From assembly GCA_019751875.1 (NCBI GenBank), contig JAIEMV010000003.1, forward strand, positions 248,001 through 312,000: a stretch of 64,000 nt of DNA. Reading direction: 5' to 3'. The position numbers were made by a program, and so were the translations under genes. The notes under the pieces were generated by a model, which was not told the origin of the DNA, did not search any database, and was given only the letters and a program-made list of their open reading frames with translations. The stretch is from Hyphomicrobium sp. (GTDB lineage: Bacteria > Pseudomonadota > Alphaproteobacteria > Rhizobiales > Hyphomicrobiaceae). This document shows positions 28,039 through 36,048 of this stretch, one piece after another (within the stretch, counting starts at the first letter, position 1; each line of letters starts with the position of its first letter).

Positions 28039-28614
28039 ATGCGCTTTTCCGCCATTCTGTCTTTCATCATGCTGGCCTTCGGGCTGGCCGCGTGCGGCAA
28101 CAGCTCGACCGCGGAGGTGGGTGGGCCTGCAACGGGGGCCATGCCGGCAGCGGAGGGTGCGGCCGGCAGCGAAGTTCTCGTGCTCGAACTAACGACTGGC
28201 ACGGTGAAGATCAAGCTGCGGCCTGATCTGGCTCCGCAGCATGCGGCGCGGGTGAAGCAACTCGCAGGCGAAGGCTTCTACAATGGCATCATCTTCCATC
28301 GCGTCATCCCAGGCTTCATGGCGCAGACGGGCGATCCGACCGGAACGGGCACGGGCGGCTCCAAGTATCCCGATCTGCCGGCCGAGTTCACTCCGACACC
28401 GTTCGAGCGCGGGACAGTGGGTGCGGCACGTTCTTCGAGCCCCAACTCGGCCAACAGCCAGTTCTTCATCTGCTTCACGCATGCGCCCAACCTGAACGGC
28501 CAGTACACCGTCTGGGGTCAGGTTATCGACGGCATGATCGCCGTCGACAAGATCGCCAAGGGTGAACCGCCGCCGAAGCCCGACAAAATCGTGAAGGCGT
28601 ACATCGCGCAGTAG
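28039..28614 (+). CDS. Peptidyl-prolyl isomerase, cyclophilin type, lipoprotein
   Basis: A 191-residue cyclophilin with a lipoprotein signal peptide (MRFSAILSFIMLAFGLAAC, Cys19). Catalytic-core motifs are clear: IIFHRVIPGFMAQTGDP (with the catalytic Arg), GTGTGGSKYPDLPAEF, and NSANSQFFICF. It catalyses cis-trans isomerisation of Xaa-Pro bonds, here probably on the periplasmic face of a membrane. The cytosolic homologue follows 55 bp downstream, a tandem pair common in alphaproteobacteria. Confidence 0.9.
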   Translation: MRFSAILSFIMLAFGLAACGNSSTAEVGGPATGAMPAAEGAAGSEVLVLELTTGTVKIKLRPDLAPQHAARVKQLAGEGFYNGIIFHRVIPGFMAQTGDPTGTGTGGSKYPDLPAEFTPTPFERGTVGAARSSSPNSANSQFFICFTHAPNLNGQYTVWGQVIDGMIAVDKIAKGEPPPKPDKIVKAYIAQ

Positions 28615-28669
28615 CGCCGCCCGACAAACTGAACATCGACATCACCCGCACATAACGGAGAGCCGGACT

Positions 28670-29146
28670 ATGGCCGCTATCAAGGACCCCGAGAACACGC
28701 TCATCATCGAGACGAGCAAGGGGAAGGTGACGATCGAATTGCGCCCTGATCTGGCGCCTCAACATGTGGCGCGCATCAAGCAGTTGGCGCGCGAGAAATT
28801 CTATGACGGGATCGTGTTCCATCGCGTCATCGACGGCTTCATGGCGCAGACGGGTTGCCCGCAGGGGCGCGGCACGGGCCAATCGAAACATCCGAACCTG
28901 CCGGCCGAATTCAATGCGGAACCGCATGTGCGCGGCGTGTGCTCGATGGCGCGTTCCTCCATGCCGAATTCGGCCAATAGCCAGTTCTTCATCTGCTTCG
29001 ACGACGCGCGCTTCCTCGACAAGCAGTACACCGTGTGGGGCAAGGTGATCGAGGGCATGGAGGCGGTGGACAGCCTTGCGCGGGGCGAGCCGCCGCGTGC
29101 GCCCGACAAGATGATCACGGTGCGTGTCGCCGCCGACGTGGCCTGA
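28670..29146 (+). CDS. ppiB: Peptidyl-prolyl isomerase, cyclophilin type, cytosolic
   Basis: A 158-residue single-domain cyclophilin without a signal peptide. It carries VFHRVIDGFMAQTGCPQG, GTGQSKHPNLPAEF and NSANSQFFICFDD and is closely similar to the upstream lipoprotein homologue over its full length. It should act on cytosolic proteins. Start ATG at 28670 after GGAGAG. Confidence 0.92.
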   Translation: MAAIKDPENTLIIETSKGKVTIELRPDLAPQHVARIKQLAREKFYDGIVFHRVIDGFMAQTGCPQGRGTGQSKHPNLPAEFNAEPHVRGVCSMARSSMPNSANSQFFICFDDARFLDKQYTVWGKVIEGMEAVDSLARGEPPRAPDKMITVRVAADVA

Positions 29147-29160
29147 GGGATCAACCCGGC

Positions 29161-29553
29161 ATGAGCCGCTTCGATGAAACGCCGCGGGCTGATCTGGGAA
29201 TCGCGGTGGCAGCCGGGTTGCTGGGCGCGGCGGGTGTGACGCTGGCCGCGGTGGCCGCGCATCGCGTGCCGACGCCGGCCATGGCGAGCGCGGCTCAGAT
29301 GCTGATGGTGCACGCCGTGGCGGTGCTTGCCATTTCTGCGTGGGCGGTGCGGTCGGCGGTTGCGGCGGGCTGGTGGCGGACGGCGGCGCGCGCGATGCTA
29401 CTCGGCGTAGCGCTCTTTTCAGGCGACATCGCTCTGCGCGGTTTCGAGGTGGGTCAGCTGTTCCCCATGGCCGCGCCAATCGGTGGCAGCCTCACGATCT
29501 TGTCGTGGGTGCTCGTGTCGATCGCGGCTGCGATCGAGTGGCGCCGGAGTTAG
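29161..29553 (+). CDS. DUF423-family small membrane protein
   Basis: A 130-residue protein with four hydrophobic segments. The family pattern is visible: GLLGAAGVTLAAVAAH near the N-terminus, MLMVHAVAVLAISAW, and LFSGDIALRGF followed by APIGGSLTILSWVLV. DUF423 proteins (YgdD type) sit in the inner membrane; their role is not known. It starts 14 bp after the cyclophilin gene and probably shares its transcript. Confidence 0.85.
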   Translation: MSRFDETPRADLGIAVAAGLLGAAGVTLAAVAAHRVPTPAMASAAQMLMVHAVAVLAISAWAVRSAVAAGWWRTAARAMLLGVALFSGDIALRGFEVGQLFPMAAPIGGSLTILSWVLVSIAAAIEWRRS

Positions 29554-29562
29554 AGACGCGGC

Positions 29563-29637
29563 CTACTTCTTCGGGGTCGCCGGCTTTTCCTTCTTCGGCT
29601 TGCGCTTTTCCTTGGTGGAACGCTTTTCCTTGCTCAT
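29563..29637 (-). CDS. Lys/Arg-rich 24-residue microprotein
   Basis: A 24-codon frame starting [18 protein letters not shown], half Lys/Arg and without any hydrophobic residue run. AGGGAA precedes the ATG. Very short, MSK-starting, lysine-rich proteins of this kind recur in Hyphomicrobiales genomes as I recall them, which supports a real gene. It may bind nucleic acid or the ribosome; that is inference from charge. It converges on the DUF423 gene. Confidence 0.5.
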   Translation of the reverse strand: MSKEKRSTKEKRKPKKEKPATPKK

Positions 29638-29775
29638 GGCGAGATTCCCTGGTCGAAGCTGCACGATGAGCGTGTTTGCCGGTGCGTGCAAGGCCAAGTC
29701 TGCTTGCCGAGGGGTCGCGGCGGGTGTTACGCGGCGCCCCAACCGTCGACCTTGGATTTAGCGAGACAGCCCCCC

Positions 29776-30861
29776 GTGCGAACCGACCTTTTTGATTTCG
29801 AATTGCCCGAAGAGCGGATCGCGCTCTATCCGGCGGACCCCAGGGATTCTGCTCGGATGCTCGTGGTCGATCCGCAGGCCGGCCGGTTTAGTGATTGCGG
29901 TGTGCTCGATCTGCCGGACCTTTTGCAGCCTGGCGATGCGCTCGTCTTCAACGATACCCGGGTCATTCCTGCGGCGCTTGACGGTGTGCGGATGCGTGAC
30001 GGCGTCGAGGCAAAGGTCGCGTTCAACTTAATCAAGCGGGTGGATGGGGCGCGGTGGCGCGCGTTCGCACGGCCGGCAAAGCGCCTCGAGACCGGGGATC
30101 GCGTCCGTTTCGGGCGTGCGAACACGGCGTGTCTGATGGGAACGCTGGATGCGACGGTGACTGCGAGGCTCGAGGCCGGCGAAGTGGAACTCGCGTTCGA
30201 CCTGACCGGTGACGCGCTCAACCGGGCGATCGAGGCCGTGGGTGACATGCCGCTGCCGCCGTATATCGCGCTGAAGCGGCCTCCGGGGGAGGCGGATCGG
30301 GCAAGTTATCAGACGATGTTCGCGGCGAAGGACGGGGCGGTTGCCGCGCCGACGGCAGGCCTGCATTTCACCGAGCGGCTGATCGAGAAGATCGATGCGC
30401 GCGGGATTTCGCGCCATGTCGTGACCCTGCACGTGGGGGCGGGGACGTTTCTGCCGGTGAAGGCTGAAGACACCTCTGACCACACGATGCATGCGGAATG
30501 GGGGTCGATTGATGCGGCGACCGCGGCGGCGCTGAATGATGTGCGGGCGCGGGGAAAGCGCGTGGTGGCCGTCGGCACCACACCGCTGCGCACACTGGAA
30601 AGCGCGGCGGCCGAGGATGGGATGTTGCGCGAATGGTCGGGCGAGACCTCGATCTTCATCACCCCCGGGTACCGTTTCAAAGTCATAAGCGCCCTGATGA
30701 CCAACTTCCATCTGCCGCGCTCGACGCTGTTCATGCTGGTTTCGGCGCTGTCTGGCCTGGACATGATGCAGGCCGCCTACGCGCATGCGATCAAAGAACA
30801 GTACCGCTTCTATTCCTATGGCGACGCCAGCCTGCTGTTCCCCGCGGCTCAAACGCGGTAA
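29776..30861 (+). CDS. queA: tRNA preQ1(34) S-adenosylmethionine ribosyltransferase-isomerase
   Basis: QueA moves the ribosyl part of S-adenosylmethionine to preQ1 in tRNA to give epoxyqueuosine, following the Tgt step. The 361-residue protein starts with GTG at 29776 ([19 protein letters not shown]) and carries [13 protein letters not shown], the APTAGLHFT block, [10 protein letters not shown], and [17 protein letters not shown]. All are standard. tgt follows after nine bases, forming a queuosine operon. Confidence 0.95.
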   Translation: MRTDLFDFELPEERIALYPADPRDSARMLVVDPQAGRFSDCGVLDLPDLLQPGDALVFNDTRVIPAALDGVRMRDGVEAKVAFNLIKRVDGARWRAFARPAKRLETGDRVRFGRANTACLMGTLDATVTARLEAGEVELAFDLTGDALNRAIEAVGDMPLPPYIALKRPPGEADRASYQTMFAAKDGAVAAPTAGLHFTERLIEKIDARGISRHVVTLHVGAGTFLPVKAEDTSDHTMHAEWGSIDAATAAALNDVRARGKRVVAVGTTPLRTLESAAAEDGMLREWSGETSIFITPGYRFKVISALMTNFHLPRSTLFMLVSALSGLDMMQAAYAHAIKEQYRFYSYGDASLLFPAAQTR

Positions 30862-30870
30862 GGGCGCAGC

Positions 30871-32019
30871 ATGGATCACGCCGTCAAGCACTTCGGATAC
30901 ACGCTTCTCAAGCAGGACAGGAGCGCCCGGCTCGGGGAGATCGTGACGCCGAGAGGTGTCATTCGCACGCCCGCGTTCATGCCGGTCGGCACGGTGGCGA
31001 CGGTGAAGGCGCTTTATCCGGAGCAGGTGAAGGAAGCGGGCGCGGACATTCTGCTGGGCAATACCTATCACCTGATGCTGCGGCCGGGCGCGGAGCGCAT
31101 CGCGCGGCTGGGTGGGTTGCATAAGTTCATGCGCTGGGATGGCCCCATCCTGACCGATAGCGGCGGATTCCAGGTGATGAGCCTTTCAACGATCCGGAAG
31201 ATCACGGAGGAGGGGGCGCAGTTCCAGTCGCATATCGACGGTTCGAAGCACATGCTGACGCCGGAGCGTTCTATCGAAATCCAGTGTCTGTTGGGTTCCG
31301 ATATCCAGATGCAATTCGACGAGTGCATTCAGCTGCCGGCCGAGCGCAAGGAGGTCGAGCGGTCGATGGAATTATCCCTGCGCTGGGCGGAGCGCTCGAA
31401 ACGGGCGTTCGAGCAGCAGGTGGCCATGGGCGGGGCGAGACCGGGGCAGGCGCTGTTCGCGATCGTGCAGGGTGGGGTCGATCGCGACCTGCGGCAGCGG
31501 TCCGCGCGAGCGCTCGTGGAGATGGGATTTCCGGGCTACGCGATCGGCGGGCTGGCGGTGGGCGAGGGGCACGAGGCCATGGTGGCGACGCTGGAAGAGA
31601 CGGTGCCGCATCTGCCGCAGGATAAGCCGCGCTACCTGATGGGCGTCGGCACACCGCAGGATCTGATCGAAAGCGTGCGGCGCGGCATCGACATGTTCGA
31701 TTGCGTGATGCCGACGCGGAATGGGCGTCATGGCATGGCCTTCACGTGGAGTGGGCGGGTCAATCTGCACAACGCCAGACATGCCGAGGACCTGGCACCG
31801 CTCGATCCCGAGAGCACGTGCCCGGCGGCGCGGGACTACTCGCGCGCCTACCTGCATCATCTCGTCAAAGCTGGGGAATATCTTGGCGCGATGATCCTGT
31901 CGTGGACGAATACAGTATTCTACCAGGACCTGATGGCGGCGATGCGGGCTGCAATCGCGGAGGGCCGCTTCGAGGCGTGGGCCGATGACACGAAGACGCG
32001 GCTGGCGCAGAAGGGCTGA
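30871..32019 (+). CDS. tgt: Queuine tRNA-ribosyltransferase, zinc ligands largely missing
   Basis: Tgt exchanges guanine-34 of GUN-anticodon tRNAs for preQ1. The 382-residue protein keeps the active site: [12 protein letters not shown], the GGLAVGEG block and the nucleophile Asp277 in [16 protein letters not shown]. The structural zinc site, normally CxCxxC plus His 31 residues after the first Cys, is degenerate. The region reads [20 protein letters not shown]: Ser315, Cys317 and Ala320 replace the three cysteines and Thr346 (SWTN) replaces the His. Three of four ligands are gone, yet flanking residues are well conserved. It may fold without zinc. It lies in an operon with queA. Confidence 0.93.
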   Translation: MDHAVKHFGYTLLKQDRSARLGEIVTPRGVIRTPAFMPVGTVATVKALYPEQVKEAGADILLGNTYHLMLRPGAERIARLGGLHKFMRWDGPILTDSGGFQVMSLSTIRKITEEGAQFQSHIDGSKHMLTPERSIEIQCLLGSDIQMQFDECIQLPAERKEVERSMELSLRWAERSKRAFEQQVAMGGARPGQALFAIVQGGVDRDLRQRSARALVEMGFPGYAIGGLAVGEGHEAMVATLEETVPHLPQDKPRYLMGVGTPQDLIESVRRGIDMFDCVMPTRNGRHGMAFTWSGRVNLHNARHAEDLAPLDPESTCPAARDYSRAYLHHLVKAGEYLGAMILSWTNTVFYQDLMAAMRAAIAEGRFEAWADDTKTRLAQKG

Positions 32020-32021
32020 TA

Positions 32022-32744
32022 TCAGTTCGCGAATGAAATCTGCGCAGCGCCGATAATGGGGCCTGGAGCTTCGCGTGTCCCCGTCTGAAGTAAGATGAAG
32101 GCTCCATCGGTTTCATGAAGGTTCGTTACTGGCCGCTCGATCGTGCGTGCGGTGCCAGTCCATGTCCCGATGATGTCAATACTGCGAACGATATTCGTGT
32201 AGGTAATTCGCCGCTTGGCGTTCTCTCCACGGCCGATCGCGACCTCACGGCGGGCGAGGTAGGGCAGCAGGACGAGTGTGGCGGTCTGGTCGGCCGCCCT
32301 TGTCGGGGCGGCGCCGATGGTAATGCGCAATGTTGCGCTCGATAGGCTGACATCAAGCGGGATCGATAGAGAAGATCGCAAGCGATCAAGGCTCGCTTCG
32401 ATTTCGCTGCGGTCCGCACCATTCATATGCCGAACTCCGTTGACTACGGCCTGGGGCGTGTAGACGGCGCGGTCGCCACGTGCGGCGGCATATCCGCGCT
32501 GGCGCGCCGAGTGCTCAGGAGAACCGTACGTGTCCTTCCAGCCAAGGCGATCCCAGTAGTCCACCGGGAGCGAGAGAGCTGCGAGGCCGCGCTGCTGGGC
32601 CAATTCCTCCAAGAGGGCATCTGCTGGAGGACAGGACGAGCATCCCTGGCTTGTGAACAATTCCACGACGCCTCGGATCGAATTGCCCGCGATTGCGGAC
32701 GTGCAGGTGAGCAGTGAAAGGGCGATGGACAGGATAAGTCGCAT
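32022..32744 (-). CDS. DUF1223 exported thioredoxin-fold protein
   Basis: A 240-residue protein with a signal peptide (MRLILSIALSLLTCTSAIA) and the DUF1223 opening VVELFTSQGCSSCPPAD, whose CxxC sits where thioredoxin-fold proteins have their redox site. WDRLGWKDTYGSPEHSARQ and YTPQAVVNG also match the family. It is probably a periplasmic redox protein; the substrate is unknown. Its ribosome site (GGAG, 32755-32752) lies in the 3' arm of a perfect 18-bp hairpin directly before the start codon. It converges on tgt with two bases between. Confidence 0.85.
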   Translation of the reverse strand: MRLILSIALSLLTCTSAIAGNSIRGVVELFTSQGCSSCPPADALLEELAQQRGLAALSLPVDYWDRLGWKDTYGSPEHSARQRGYAAARGDRAVYTPQAVVNGVRHMNGADRSEIEASLDRLRSSLSIPLDVSLSSATLRITIGAAPTRAADQTATLVLLPYLARREVAIGRGENAKRRITYTNIVRSIDIIGTWTGTARTIERPVTNLHETDGAFILLQTGTREAPGPIIGAAQISFAN

Positions 32745-32790
32745 GAAACAGCTCCGGCGGCGCGTAATTGCCTTACGCGCCGCCGGAGCT
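32745..32790 (-). promoter_or_regulatory. Long hairpin covering the ribosome site of the DUF1223 gene
   Basis: An 18-bp perfect stem (arms 32750-32767 and 32773-32790) with a five-base loop. On the minus strand the 3' arm ends GCCGGAGCT, supplying the Shine-Dalgarno GGAG seven bases before the ATG at 32744. A GTTTC tract follows, so it could also stop transcription from the small upstream gene. Confidence 0.65.
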
Positions 32791-32810
32791 GAGGTTTCAG
32801 TCTTTTCAGA

Positions 32811-32942
32811 TTAAAGGAACTGGATGAGCGCCAAGCCGGATACGACCAAGGCCAGCGGTGCTCCCAGAATGATTGTCAAACGCCGGGCCCACTCGTCAGA
32901 ACGGCCGACGCTGCTGCTGTCGTGCTTCTCGGGCTGCTGCAT
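32811..32942 (-). CDS. Small single-pass membrane protein, 43 aa
   Basis: The start at 32942 has GGAGGGG about nine bases upstream. A charged 25-residue N-terminus ends WARRLTI and is followed by one membrane helix (IILGAPLALVVSGLALIQFL) reaching the C-terminus, a tail-anchored layout. No family recognised. A long hairpin separates it from the DUF1223 gene. Confidence 0.5.
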   Translation of the reverse strand: MQQPEKHDSSSVGRSDEWARRLTIILGAPLALVVSGLALIQFL

Positions 32943-33125
32943 GGCATAGCCCCTCCATTTGGCGGGTCCGGGCCCCGGCGGGGCAGGCAGTCGACCGCGT
33001 GCCAACTTGTCGCGGGACCATGCCCCGAAACGCCGTAAGAGGCAACCCTGAGTGTAAGGGTGTGCTGACAGTTTAAGTTGTCCTACGTCAGAGAATCGCT
33101 GTTGGGACAAGCAAGCGGGCTGAAA

Positions 33126-34106
33126 TCATTGAGGTTCTGGTGCTGAGGAACGCTGGGCAGCTTTTCGCTCTTGGCGAATTAGATAGATCCCAGATGCAAC
33201 CACGATCCCTGCGCCCGCGAGCGTTTGCACATCCGGAAGCTGGGCAACGACCAAATAGCCGAACGAAATCATCGATATGAGCTGGAAGTAAAGGAATGGC
33301 GCTACCGCTGACGCGGGGGCCAGGCGATAGGCGTGCAAAAACAACCAATGGCCGACGCCGCCGAAGAAGCCCAAGCTGCCGAGCATGGTCCATGCCAGCA
33401 GGTCAGGCGGCGTCACCCAGGCGAAGTAGGCGAGTGGTGCCCCCAAGAACGTGCCGACGAACATGGAATAGAAGAGTGTCACCATCGGGGGATCGAAGGC
33501 CGCCATGTAGCGGGTCAGCAGCATGAAAAGCGCGTACGCCAACATGGCGGCAAGCGAGTAGAGGACCCCCGGGCTCAGTTCACCGACTCCGGGGTTCATC
33601 GCCACCACGATTCCGGAGAAGCCGACGGCAATGGCGATGAGGCGGCGCCAGCCGACCCATTCGCCCAGGATTGGTCCGGCCAATAGGGCGACAACCAGGG
33701 GCGCAAGGAAGACGATGGTGATGGTCTGATCGAGGCGCAAAAACTGGAGCGCCAGGAAGTTCAAGACCGTGGTGGAGGCCATCAGGACCGAGCGCACGAG
33801 CTGGAGTTTCAGGTGACCCGTGCGAAACAGTTCGGGCAGCGACAGGGAGCCGAACAGCGGCACGAGAAGCACGAGGGCCACAAATTGGCCAATGAATCGG
33901 GACCAGGCGACCTGAGTGACCGGCAAGCCGTAATGGGCGCCGAGATACTTCGCGGACGTGTCGAGGGCGGAAAAGAACGTGATCGCCAGGATCATAAGTG
34001 CGATGGCGCGCGGCCGGTCTCCCGGATGATCCGAGCGCTCTTTGCGAGCGGCGCCAGATGGCGGGCTGTCGGAAGCTTTGTCCATTGCTCGATCGTTTGC
34101 CGACAT
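33126..34106 (-). CDS. EamA-family (DMT superfamily) transporter
   Basis: A 326-residue inner-membrane protein with about ten hydrophobic helices in two EamA repeats. The first has SALDTSAKYLGAHYGLPVTQVAWSRF, the second FFGGVGHWLFLHAYRLAPASAVAPFLYFQ, the usual late-repeat motif. Such proteins export metabolites or amino acids; the substrate is unknown. The start at 34106 (MSANDR) has a weak GAAGG; ATG at 34085 is an alternative. Confidence 0.85.
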   Translation of the reverse strand: MSANDRAMDKASDSPPSGAARKERSDHPGDRPRAIALMILAITFFSALDTSAKYLGAHYGLPVTQVAWSRFIGQFVALVLLVPLFGSLSLPELFRTGHLKLQLVRSVLMASTTVLNFLALQFLRLDQTITIVFLAPLVVALLAGPILGEWVGWRRLIAIAVGFSGIVVAMNPGVGELSPGVLYSLAAMLAYALFMLLTRYMAAFDPPMVTLFYSMFVGTFLGAPLAYFAWVTPPDLLAWTMLGSLGFFGGVGHWLFLHAYRLAPASAVAPFLYFQLISMISFGYLVVAQLPDVQTLAGAGIVVASGIYLIRQERKAAQRSSAPEPQ

Positions 34107-34318
34107 GCCTTCAACGCGCCAACCGGAAGCCAGGACGCGGCCCCCCTCATAACTGATGCGCAGCGGGCGGGTCAGGCGGCAAATTGGATGGCTGCCTTGC
34201 AGAGACACGTTCCCAAGCCGCGCGAAACCGCCGCGGCGGTCTTTGAAATGTTGGCGTGAAACCACGTTCGGGTCGCCTTGACCCTCCCGGCAAGCCCCCC
34301 TACAAGCAGCGCACGAAT

Positions 34319-34393
34319 GGGCCGGTAGCTCAGTGGTAGAGCACGTGACTTTTAATCATGTGGTCGTCGGTTCGACCCCGACCCGGCTCACCA
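34319..34393 (+). tRNA. tRNA-Lys (TTT)
   Basis: A 75-nt cloverleaf with acceptor GGGCCGG/CCGGCTC (one G-U pair), D-arm GCTC/GAGC, anticodon stem CGTGA/TCATG with loop CTTTTAA (anticodon TTT), T-arm GTCGG/CCGAC, and an encoded CCA. Confidence 0.95.
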
Positions 34394-34530
34394 TTCGTTC
34401 GCTCAGTCTGAAGCCTGGACCCGGCACCGATGCGGGGCTGGAACTCGAGGCGGAAGACCCTATGTGAGAAGACACCGCGCCCACGGAGCGCGGCCGATTT
34501 TTGCCCTGCTGACCTCACGGAGACGCCGTC

Positions 34531-35391
34531 GTGCCGCAAAGCGCCAACAACTGGATCGTGGACACGGATTGGCTGGCGCAACACCTGGGGACGCCGGGGC
34601 TCGTCGTTCTGGACGCGTCCTGGCATCTGCCGGACTCGGGCCGGAAGGGCAAGGACGAGTATCTGGCCGAGCATATCCCCGGTGCACTGTTCTTCGATAT
34701 CGACGACATCCGCGATGAAACTTCGGACCTGCCGCACATGCTGCCGTCGCAGGTCAAATTCGCCTCGCGTATGAAGAAGATGGGCATCGGCGATGGCATG
34801 CGGATTGTCGTGTACGACTCGCACGGGCTCTTTTCGGCTGCGCGTGCATGGTGGACGTTTCGGGCGATGGGCCACAAAGACGTGGCGGTGTTGAACGGCG
34901 GCTTGCGCAAGTGGAAGGCGGAAGGGCGTCCGCTGGAAGATGGTCCGCCTGTACCGCGGACAGCGCGACACTTCACGCCCTTGAAGGACAACGATCTGGT
35001 TCGCGATATCGACGATATGCGGCGCTATCTGGCCGACGGCAACATGCAGATCGTCGATGCGCGCCCGGCGGCTCGGTTCGAGGGCCGCGAGGCAGAGCCT
35101 CGTCCGGGTCTGCGCGCGGGTCATATCCCCGGCGCGCGCAATGTGCCCTCCTCCCGAATTCTGAACGAAGACGGGACGCTGAAGTCGCGTGAGGAATTGA
35201 TCGCGATTTTTAAGGAGGCCGGCATCGATCCTGCTAAGCCGGTTGTGACGACCTGCGGGTCGGGCGTGACGGCGGCCATGCTTTCATTTGCGCTTGCCGT
35301 GGTCGGGCAGACCAACGCGCCGGTCTATGACGGATCATGGGCGGAGTGGGGCCGCGAAAACGGTCTGCCGGTGGCGACGGGGCCGGCGTAA
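34531..35391 (+). CDS. sseA: 3-mercaptopyruvate sulfurtransferase
   Basis: A 286-residue tandem-rhodanese enzyme that moves sulfur from 3-mercaptopyruvate to thiol acceptors. The first domain has VVLDASWHLPD and IPGALFFDID; the second has the active loop CGSGVTA, the signature of mercaptopyruvate rather than thiosulfate specificity. A QIVDARPAARFEGREAEPRP segment opens the second domain. It starts with GTG at 34531 after CGGAGA. Confidence 0.92.
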   Translation: MPQSANNWIVDTDWLAQHLGTPGLVVLDASWHLPDSGRKGKDEYLAEHIPGALFFDIDDIRDETSDLPHMLPSQVKFASRMKKMGIGDGMRIVVYDSHGLFSAARAWWTFRAMGHKDVAVLNGGLRKWKAEGRPLEDGPPVPRTARHFTPLKDNDLVRDIDDMRRYLADGNMQIVDARPAARFEGREAEPRPGLRAGHIPGARNVPSSRILNEDGTLKSREELIAIFKEAGIDPAKPVVTTCGSGVTAAMLSFALAVVGQTNAPVYDGSWAEWGRENGLPVATGPA

Positions 35392-35423
35392 CGCCGGTTG
35401 TTTTTTCGGCGCAAGGCGCAGCG

Positions 35424-36044
35424 ATGAGCCAGGATTTCCAGTCGTTCGAGGAGCTGGTGCGCTGGCGCAGGGACGTGCGTCGCTTTCGTGCCGAACCTGT
35501 TCCAAGCGATATTCTAGACGAGATCCTGGCGATCGCGGATTTGTCACCATCGGTGGGCAATAGCCAGCCATAAAGAATTGTCGAAGTGCGCAACCGGGAG
35601 AAGCGCGCTGCCATAGCCGATAGCTTCGCGCGCGCCAACGAGGCCGCCGCGTCGATCTATGACGATGACCGGTCGCGGCATTATCGTTCGCTGAAGCTGG
35701 CGGGCTTCGACTGCGCTCCCATTCACCTCGCCATCTACTGTGAACCCGATCCCACTCAGGGACATGGGCTTGGACGGCAAACCATGCCGGAGATGCTTTC
35801 ATACTCCTGCGTCTCGTTCGTCACGACGCTCTGGTATGCCGCGCGCGCCCGCGGTCTGGGACTGGGGTGGGTGTCCATCATCCGACCGGGGCAAGTGACT
35901 GCGATCCTCGAGGTTCCCGCCGACTGGTCGCTCATCGGGTATCTCCTCTTGGGATGGCCCGAAGAGGAGCATCTTGACGCCGAACTGGAGCGGGCCGGCT
36001 GGCAGGAACGCACGCCGCTGCAGACACGGCGGATCGTGCGTTAG
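35424..36044 (+). pseudogene. bluB: 5,6-dimethylbenzimidazole synthase (BluB), broken by an in-frame stop
   Basis: BluB breaks down reduced FMN to make the lower ligand of cobalamin. The frame is intact from ATG 35424 to the stop at 36044 except for TAA at 35571-35573 (codon 50). The first 49 codons give RRDVRRFRAEPVPSDILDEI and SPSVGNSQP; after the stop the same frame continues RIVEVRNREKR and reaches LGLGWVSIIRP and the usual C-terminus. The stop takes the place of the conserved Trp in the xQPW motif. TGG to TAA needs two changes. The rest shows no decay, so the break is recent, a sequencing error, or read through. Confidence 0.8.
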
Positions 36045-36048
36045 GTTT

